A stretch of 64,000 bases of DNA from Jaapia argillacea MUCL 33604. Lineage: Eukaryota > Basidiomycota > Agaricomycetes > Jaapiales > Jaapiaceae. The position numbers and the translations under genes are program-made. The notes under the pieces are model-generated. The model saw only the letters and a program-made list of their open reading frames with translations, had not been told where the DNA came from and ran no database searches. This document shows, piece after piece, positions 58,630 to 64,000 of this stretch; position 1 is the stretch's first letter; each line of letters begins with the position of its first letter. The DNA is taken from the NCBI GenBank assembly GCA_000697665.1, contig KL197709.1, forward strand, positions 1,611,791 to 1,675,790. The letters are read 5' to 3'.

Positions 58630-60137
58630 CTATTTACGAACGACTTTACCCTGGGACTTGCGCATGGCTCGCTTCCGCTCACGCTCAATGACCTGTCGAA
58701 GTTCTGAATTAGAGCTTCAGAACACGTTCAAAAACAACTGACCTTCTTTTGCTCGGAGGCGCTAAGTCTGGATATTCTCTCTTCCTCAGCCTTGCGTTTT
58801 GCAGCCTGCTTGGTTTCAAGGGCCTAGATAACACCATTCAGTTTCAGAACCAGAGGATATTCAAAGTATGGCTCACCTCTTCCTTCTGCTCCTTCTCCGC
58901 CTCAACCTTCAACTCCTTGTCGACTTCTTCTCTTACCTTCTTCAATTTCGACCGGGTCTCTGGCCTCAAACTGGTTCCGACTTTATCGAGGTTGTCGACC
59001 AACTTGAACAACGCAGTGACGAAGGGCACCGTGAAGGTTGCATCTTCAGGAGCAGGTGCGGTGAGAGAAATCAAGAGTCGCTTGCTCCGCTCGTTAGCAG
59101 GCTGAGGACCAGTGGAGGGCCGGGTGGAAGGCTGGTCGGTGATCTATTGGGAAGAGGTGAAGTAAGAAATTGTTGGATGTGGGAAGGATGAGGCTGCTAC
59201 GAACAGACAGCGAACGGAAGTAGGGTAAGATACCAGGATCACTGAGGACTTTGGCGAGGGAGAATTGGCCGACGGGTTTCAACATGTTGTCCGTGATGTC
59301 AGCAAATTCTGTGGACCCGAAGGTTCAGTGGACTGGGAGAGAACAAGTTATGTAGGTGAGGTATACCTGACATGACCACCAATGAGGAAGGAAGGGCGGC
59401 ATGATCCGTGGTCTTGGTGAATGTCTGTAGACGGTGTGAACAACGAGACACGAATAATTGCAGACAATTTTGATCACTGACTAGGTCCCAACGGGTATCC
59501 TTAATATTCGCAAGTTCATCTTTGGCCACCACACCCCAAACGAAGTCAGGTCCGTGGCTCAACTCAAAGTCGAGCAATATCTCATCCTTCGGGGTAAACT
59601 TCAAGTCGACGAAGCTCCACAAGACCTGGAAAAGGTATTGACCCAAGTCGTGGCGTGGCCGGAGGGTGAAGACGGTGTGGAGAGAAGTAACGTTCTTACG
59701 CCCAGTGGAAAAGTTGAAAAAGTCTGAATAGCCGTCAGCGGTCAGACCCCCGTTTGTAGGCCTGGAGAACTGAGTCGCCAAGACTGGTAAATGCGCGTCC
59801 AACCTGCGTGTGTCATGAGAAGAAGTGAGGTTTGAGATGGATCATAACCTACCACTTGTTGGCTTTCTTTGCATTGAGGGCTTTTCCAAGGTAGAAGAAC
59901 CCAGCGTATGCCAAGACGGCGAGAACGAAGTAGAGTTCGTTGATGAAGTCTTCAGACGTTAAATATGGTCAGGATGCGTGCCAGGTCACGGTGATAACGT
60001 CGCTTACACGCTGGGCGGAGAACAAGGTTCCTCCACCTGAACTGCCAACCGTCATACTCCTCTGGTACGAACGGCGGCGGGGGCGTCAGAGATGCCAGAA
60101 ACTGGAGAATGGGATTTGCTTGAGGAGTAGCAGCCAT
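58630..60137 (-). CDS. CCDC47-family ER membrane protein (PAT complex / calcium-homeostasis subunit)
   Basis: Membrane protein related to CCDC47 (DUF1682). In animals CCDC47 works with Asterix as the PAT chaperone for membrane-protein insertion. The N-terminus MAATPQANPILQFLASLTPP leads to YDGWQFRWRNLVLRPA. A splice junction (GTAAGC donor) then adds YFINELYFVLAVLAYAGFFY, a membrane segment, followed by LGKALNAKKANKWLDAHLP. DLKFTPKDEILLDFELSHGP, DFVWGVVAKDELANIKDTRW and DLTFTKTTDHAALPSSLVVM match the luminal/cytosolic core. FSLAKVLSDPGILPYFRSLS and LLISLTAPAPEDATFTVPFV follow. The tail is a basic coiled coil (KAEEERISRLSASEQKK) ending KSQGKVVRK. Minus-strand gene starting at ATG 60137 and ending with TAG at 58630-58632. 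Confidence 0.87.
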
Positions 60138-60360
60138 GACTTGTGTGCGCTGCTGTGCAACACCAACGACCGTCCAAACCGACCAATTCCAAAAAGAAGC
60201 GACTCGGCATTTGCCGAAGAGGCACGATTCTCGGATGGGTCATCCGAAGTGCGATCCTCCACGGTTGTTCGATCTGCAGCGACACAGTGGTCGAAGTCCT
60301 GGTCGTCACGCACTCAAAGATAGGACCATCGGGAATAGCTCCTCCACCCATCCTCATAAT
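60138..60360. promoter_or_regulatory. Probable shared divergent promoter
   Basis: About 220 bp between the CCDC47-like start and the ATG of the next plus-strand gene. An in-frame ATG at 60136 overlaps the CCDC47 start codon and is not favoured as a start. Confidence 0.4.
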
Positions 60361-61031
60361 ATGGCTTGGTTGGATTGGAAGCCTCCGTAAATCACTATCC
60401 CCCCATATTTTATGCAGGGCCCCTCTGTTAACTGGAGCTCAGATTGTAGGTCTTTATTTCCGCAGGCACCCACCGATGCACGTCTTGACAACCCCATTTC
60501 TTAGCAGTTGGAAACTAAAGAGGTGTCCCCTTCATCGCCACTTTTCTCGCATGCAGGTGAGTCGTCCCAGCCACCCAGATTAGCATTTGACACTTGCATC
60601 TCATCAATGATGGACAGCCACCGCCACCGAAACCTGCTTCAGATTATGGAACGTTTGTCGTTGACGTTCTTGGCCGCATGACCAAGGACACCGGGACGAT
60701 TGACCAGACAGTCCTCCGCCAGTGCCTTGGTCTCTCATCCTCATATTTGGTGACCGATACCAGCATGAATCCGGACGGCGGTGCTGCCTCCTGGTCTATT
60801 GGTTTCAATCGTCTCGTTGACATTCTCGTTGCATTGCATGCACGAGGTGAACTGGAGCTGGAAACAGTCAATGAAGCGTCCAAGGCATGCTCAGAGTGCT
60901 GGAGCGTCGCCGGGAATTGGAGAGGGTTGGACGAGTGCAGAGAGGGCGTGAGGGCGGTAGCCACTAGGCTCAAAACTTTGCTGGATGAAAATGGGCGGAC
61001 TTACTTGGGCTCGCCCGTTTATGCTCCTTGA
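60361..61031 (+). CDS. Unrecognised small protein
   Basis: Tentative three-exon model. MAWLDWKPP joins after a GTAAAT-to-CCGCAG intron to HPPMHVLTTPFLSSWKLKRC. After a second intron ending GGACAG comes PPPPKPASDYGTFVVDVLG. The third exon is the best supported: VVDVLGRMTKDTGTIDQTVL, ASWSIGFNRLVDILVALHAR, GELELETVNEASKACSECW and SVAGNWRGLDECREGVRAVA, a compact helical domain ending LGSPVYAP. No family is recognised. The first two exons may need correction: an alternative frame through exon 2 also has good donors and gives QLETKEVSPSSPLF. Confidence 0.5.
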
Positions 61032-61474
61032 TGACCCTCCGATGTCCACGGCGGGCAATCGCACCATTCCCATCCACTGCCCGTATGTTGAATGATGTTC
61101 TCATCGTTTGGCTTGTATTCTCAAGTTTGGAGGTGTCTGTCATTCTATCCCAACTCCTCCTTCTCTGTCTGTACCAAGTCTGTACCATGCTCTGCTTTTA
61201 GCCCTTCTGTCATCTGCCTGGACTGCTCGTTGGCGCCGAAAGTTTCCCAAACCGTGAACATTCAGCCTCTCAAACCCCAAGCCAAGACCAAAGGAGCCCT
61301 TGTGGATCCGATCACCACGTTGATTAGGGAAATAAGATGCCTGGTCCATGAGTCCGCAATGCTGTGCATTAGGCACAGACGGCGCCTTTGATGATCTCGA
61401 CATAACCCTTTTCATCATGAATCAAAACCAACCTTAGCTCCTACCGTCTCCCTCAAGCGCTTTACGACCACCCC
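61032..61474. other. Intergenic, 5' flank of the PPxY protein gene
   Basis: About 440 bp with no supported gene. The last part before the ATG at 61475 is pyrimidine-rich. Confidence 0.45.
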
Positions 61475-63290
61475 ATGTTTGACGCTGACGATTGCCTCGA
61501 ATTACCACCCCCCGCATATGAGGCTTCGCAGCAGGAGCTTGACAAGAAGATAGCTCATGCTGTCGAGGTTTCTCTGACGATTGCGAATGCGCCTAAAAAG
61601 ATAGAAGCGGGTCCTGGCGGAGAGGAGGAAGTATGGGAGGAGTGGGATGAATCTCTTTTCGAAGCTGCATCCCGCCAATTCACTGAAACCGCTGGTGCGG
61701 GTTCTTCGTCGATGGGGGCGCAGGCTCCACCACCACCATCACAACCGCAGGAGGAGCAGAACGGGAATCGGCCTTCTGGGGGTCGCAGTCTTCCTGTCCC
61801 TCCCGTCCCCCAGGCGATCGAGCCTTTGCGCATCGTGAAGAAGACACCCAATGGATACAGCGATGAAAAGAAGAGGTTCCAATACGACTCTCTCCAGACC
61901 AATCAAAGCTCCATCGATCCCTCAAAGTTGGCGAGCTCGTCTAGCGCGCAGTCTTCCTATCCCGCCCCGGCTGTCTCATCCTCGGCCGATGCAGAGCCGG
62001 AGGAGGACACTCGCCTCCCGCCCCCACCGTTCTCTCTGGAAGGCCCGTCTTACGAAGGCCCTCGATACGAGGAGGTGGCAACGCCTCCCCACATAGATAC
62101 CCCACCTCCCACAGTCCTGTCGTACCAGGAGCCGGACTCCAGGGTATCTTCGCCTCTGCAGTCCCCACATTCACCACCTCCTTCTCTATCCTTCCCACCT
62201 CCCCGATCACAATCCCGTCACTCTATCAGCTCTCTTTCGCAGCACTCGCATCCCTCTTCACCTCTACCGCCGGTCCCTAATACCACCCAGATTCATCATC
62301 AGTCGATGCCTCCACCACCGCGGAACCCAGTCAATCGCGTTGTGCCTCGACCAATTACCACCTATTCAACGCCAGTCAAGGCAAAGACGTCCCGGTCATC
62401 AACGTTCGTGCGCGTAGGCGATTTTGACCCATCGGTGGCGTATAACAGGCATCGCACGCACGCCAGGCCGATCGATGAGCCTTTGCCTTCCGTTGTGGAC
62501 GCTTCTGCATTTTATAAGTATGTCCCTGAGTCTTCGCGCTTTAAGCACGTACTAATCTATCATTAGATCTTCGGTTGCGGCCCACATCCCCACAACTCCT
62601 GCGAGGTCATACATTACTTCACATCCGTACGTTCCACTGCTTCACACGATTTCCTCCATATTTAGACTCCCTTCTTGCAATAGTGCTGCTCCCTCCACTC
62701 CGGGACTTCGATCCCGCCAATCTTTTGGAGCTCACAGCGGAGGTGGCTTCGTTACTCCCTCTAGACAGGCTCCTCCTGTTCCTTCAATCTCGCCATCTTT
62801 GTTTGCTGGGTCACAAATGTCCCACTTCCCGAGTTCTGCTCCGGCACCTCCGGCACTCTCCCCCGCACGACAGTCTGTCCAACAGTCGTCTTATGGTCAG
62901 CAACAGCAAACATCCTACGCCCCGCAGCAGGAGCCGTCTTACGCGCAGCAGCTGCAACAGTCATATTCTGCTTATTCCCAGCAACAGCCGTCGTATACTC
63001 AGCAGCAATCGCCTTACGGTCAGCCTGAGGCTTCGCAGGCGCAGGCAAACCCACAATACAACCAAGCCAATTATGCTGCATCTACGTATGCCCCATCCCA
63101 GTATACCCCTTCGACCTATGAGCCCTCAGTATACGCTCCAACAACGTACACTCCGTCTCCGTCAACCTACGCCCCAACGTCGTACGCTCCGTCGACATAT
63201 GCCCCCACAGCGTATGACTCGGCACCACCTGCGCAATCTCAATGGGCTCCGTCCCAGTATGGCCATGGAGACCCATACTATCGATCTTGA
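61475..63290 (+). CDS. Intrinsically disordered protein with PPxY motif and Tyr-Ala-Pro repeats
   Basis: Three exons give about 570 residues. The start MFDADDCLELPPPAYEASQQ contains a PPPAY motif that would bind WW-domain proteins such as NEDD4-type ligases. Next is a short helix-prone region KKIAHAVEVSLTIANAPKK with WEEWDESLFEAASRQF. The middle is Pro/Ser-rich with several more PPPP tracts. STFVRVGDFDPSVAYN and PIDEPLPSVVDASAFYK precede an intron (donor GTATGT near 62518, acceptor CATTAG). The C-terminal 160 residues are prion-like: QQQQTSYAPQQEPSYAQQ, SAYSQQQPSYTQQQSPYG, then repeats of Tyr-Ala-Pro-Ser-(Thr/Gln)-Tyr ending QYGHGDPYYRS. No catalytic domain is visible. Function unknown; the composition suggests condensate formation or an adaptor role. 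Confidence 0.75.
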
Positions 63291-63577
63291 ATTTCTTGGA
63301 CGTTGCTGTTATTTATTTTCTCATTCCTTGGATTCAAACGCTGCCATCCCGTTAGTTAGTTGTTTATGATCTTGGTCAATACTGTTGTCTTTTATGTCTT
63401 TGTTGACATCAAATAGCATGTTGTCGTGTACGTCGTTGTACTATCACTGCCACCTGCTGTATCGGCAATCTTGATTCTTGCGAATTCTCTCGCGGGATGC
63501 TTCCAGAAACGGATATGCAACTAAATTACATCCCAGGTTGAGTTGGAAACAAGGTCTTCACCCTTGCGACGGATAAA
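63291..63577. other. Intergenic, 5' flank of the NDR kinase gene
   Basis: About 290 bp, probably promoter and leader of the next gene. No gene is seen. Confidence 0.45.
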
Positions 63578-64000
63578 ATGGCAAACAATCCCCTTGGCTC
63601 TCGCCCAGTCTCTCGTTCCAATTCGATGCAGTCTTCATCGTCTCAGCCATCTGTTGGTTCCACCCCGCAGGCTTCGGGGAAACCTGCCGACTATGTTTAC
63701 TTTGACCGGACGACGAGCGGGTTCTCGGAAGATGCGGTCCAGAGGGCGAAAGGTGCTCAGCTGAAGCTGGAGCATTACTACAAGGTTGCTGTCGAAGCTG
63801 CTATCGAGAGGAATACGAGGTGTGTCTCTAGATTTCCCGCTCACGACGGCCAAGAATTTATGTCGCTTTAGACGGGTCGAGCTGGAGCGGAAGCTCGCTG
63901 CTGATGCTATGATGCCGGATGAACGCAAGCAACGACAACTGATACAACTAGGGAAGAAGGAGTCGACCTTCCTGAGGCTTCGGAGAACTAGATTGGGGTT
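63578..64000 (+). CDS. CBK1: NDR/LATS-family AGC kinase, N-terminal part only (CBK1/ORB6-like)
   Basis: Runs off the right edge of the window. The N-terminus MANNPLGSRPVSRSNSMQSS is disordered. Then comes the Mob-binding regulatory helix: FSEDAVQRAKGAQLKLEHYY, KVAVEAAIERNTRRVELERK and LAADAMMPDERKQRQLIQLG. KKESTFLRLRRTRLGL leads to the kinase N-lobe, which lies outside. This pattern (ERxxRRxxLExKL, ERKxRQLxxLGKKESxFLRLRRTRL) is specific for NDR kinases Cbk1, Orb6 and Ukc1. A 50 nt intron (63821-63870) splits the helix. Such kinases bind Mob2 and drive polarised growth and cell separation in the RAM/MOR pathway. Kinase activity cannot be judged from this fragment. Confidence 0.88.

Noticed and set aside
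62575-63369. 264-residue plus-strand open frame
   Set aside because: Out-of-frame shadow of the repetitive C-terminus of the PPxY protein; the Arg/Leu/His composition follows from the repeat.

Overview
The window looks like an ordinary gene-dense chromosomal segment of a filamentous basidiomycete, most likely a mushroom-forming agaricomycete. It has many short spliceosomal introns (mostly 45-70 nt), small intergenic gaps, genes on both strands, eukaryotic housekeeping genes, and divergent F-box/leucine-rich paralogues typical of agaricomycete genomes. I see no prokaryotic, plasmid or viral features. All gene models are read by eye from phase-consistent splicing and remembered family motifs. 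Nothing has been searched.

Layout. 0.3-8.1 kb: a mitochondrial-type hydroxyacid-oxoacid transhydrogenase, histidine-biosynthesis HIS6, ribosomal protein L35 and a group III germinal-centre kinase. 8.4-16.8 kb is the most plastic part: two related F-box proteins in opposite orientation enclose a 2.4 kb gene-poor stretch, a GPI-type chitin deacetylase and a roughly 0.78 kb element with long inverted arms. 16.9-25.0 kb: TFIIF alpha, a bHLH factor and the PCNA-unloader subunit ELG1, all on the minus strand. 25.2-31.2 kb: JMJD7-type hydroxylase, glucose-6-phosphate dehydrogenase, a THOC5-like protein and the E2 enzyme UBC8. 31.5-35.4 kb: a tandem set of three small MARVEL-like membrane proteins. 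35.9-43.1 kb: acetoacetyl-CoA synthetase, an unrecognised small gene and vacuolar endopolyphosphatase. 43.6-53.0 kb: an RFX factor, BFR1, NHP2 and a RING/LON-domain protein. 54.9-64.0 kb: an STB6-like protein, CCDC47, an unrecognised gene, a low-complexity PPxY protein and the 5' part of an NDR-family kinase.

Genes that may work together. The GCKIII kinase (5.7 kb) and the NDR kinase (63.6 kb) belong to the two kinase tiers of RAM/MOR- or SIN-type morphogenesis pathways. ELG1 and the JMJD7 gene are divergent with a 183 bp spacer, and G6PD and the THOC5-like gene are divergent with about 233 bp. No gene cluster for a single new pathway is evident. The strongest unusual signals are three probable GC-AG introns (two in ELG1, one inside the bHLH domain), the MARVEL-like tandem array with a shared first-exon architecture, and the long inverted-repeat element at 14.0-14.8 kb.
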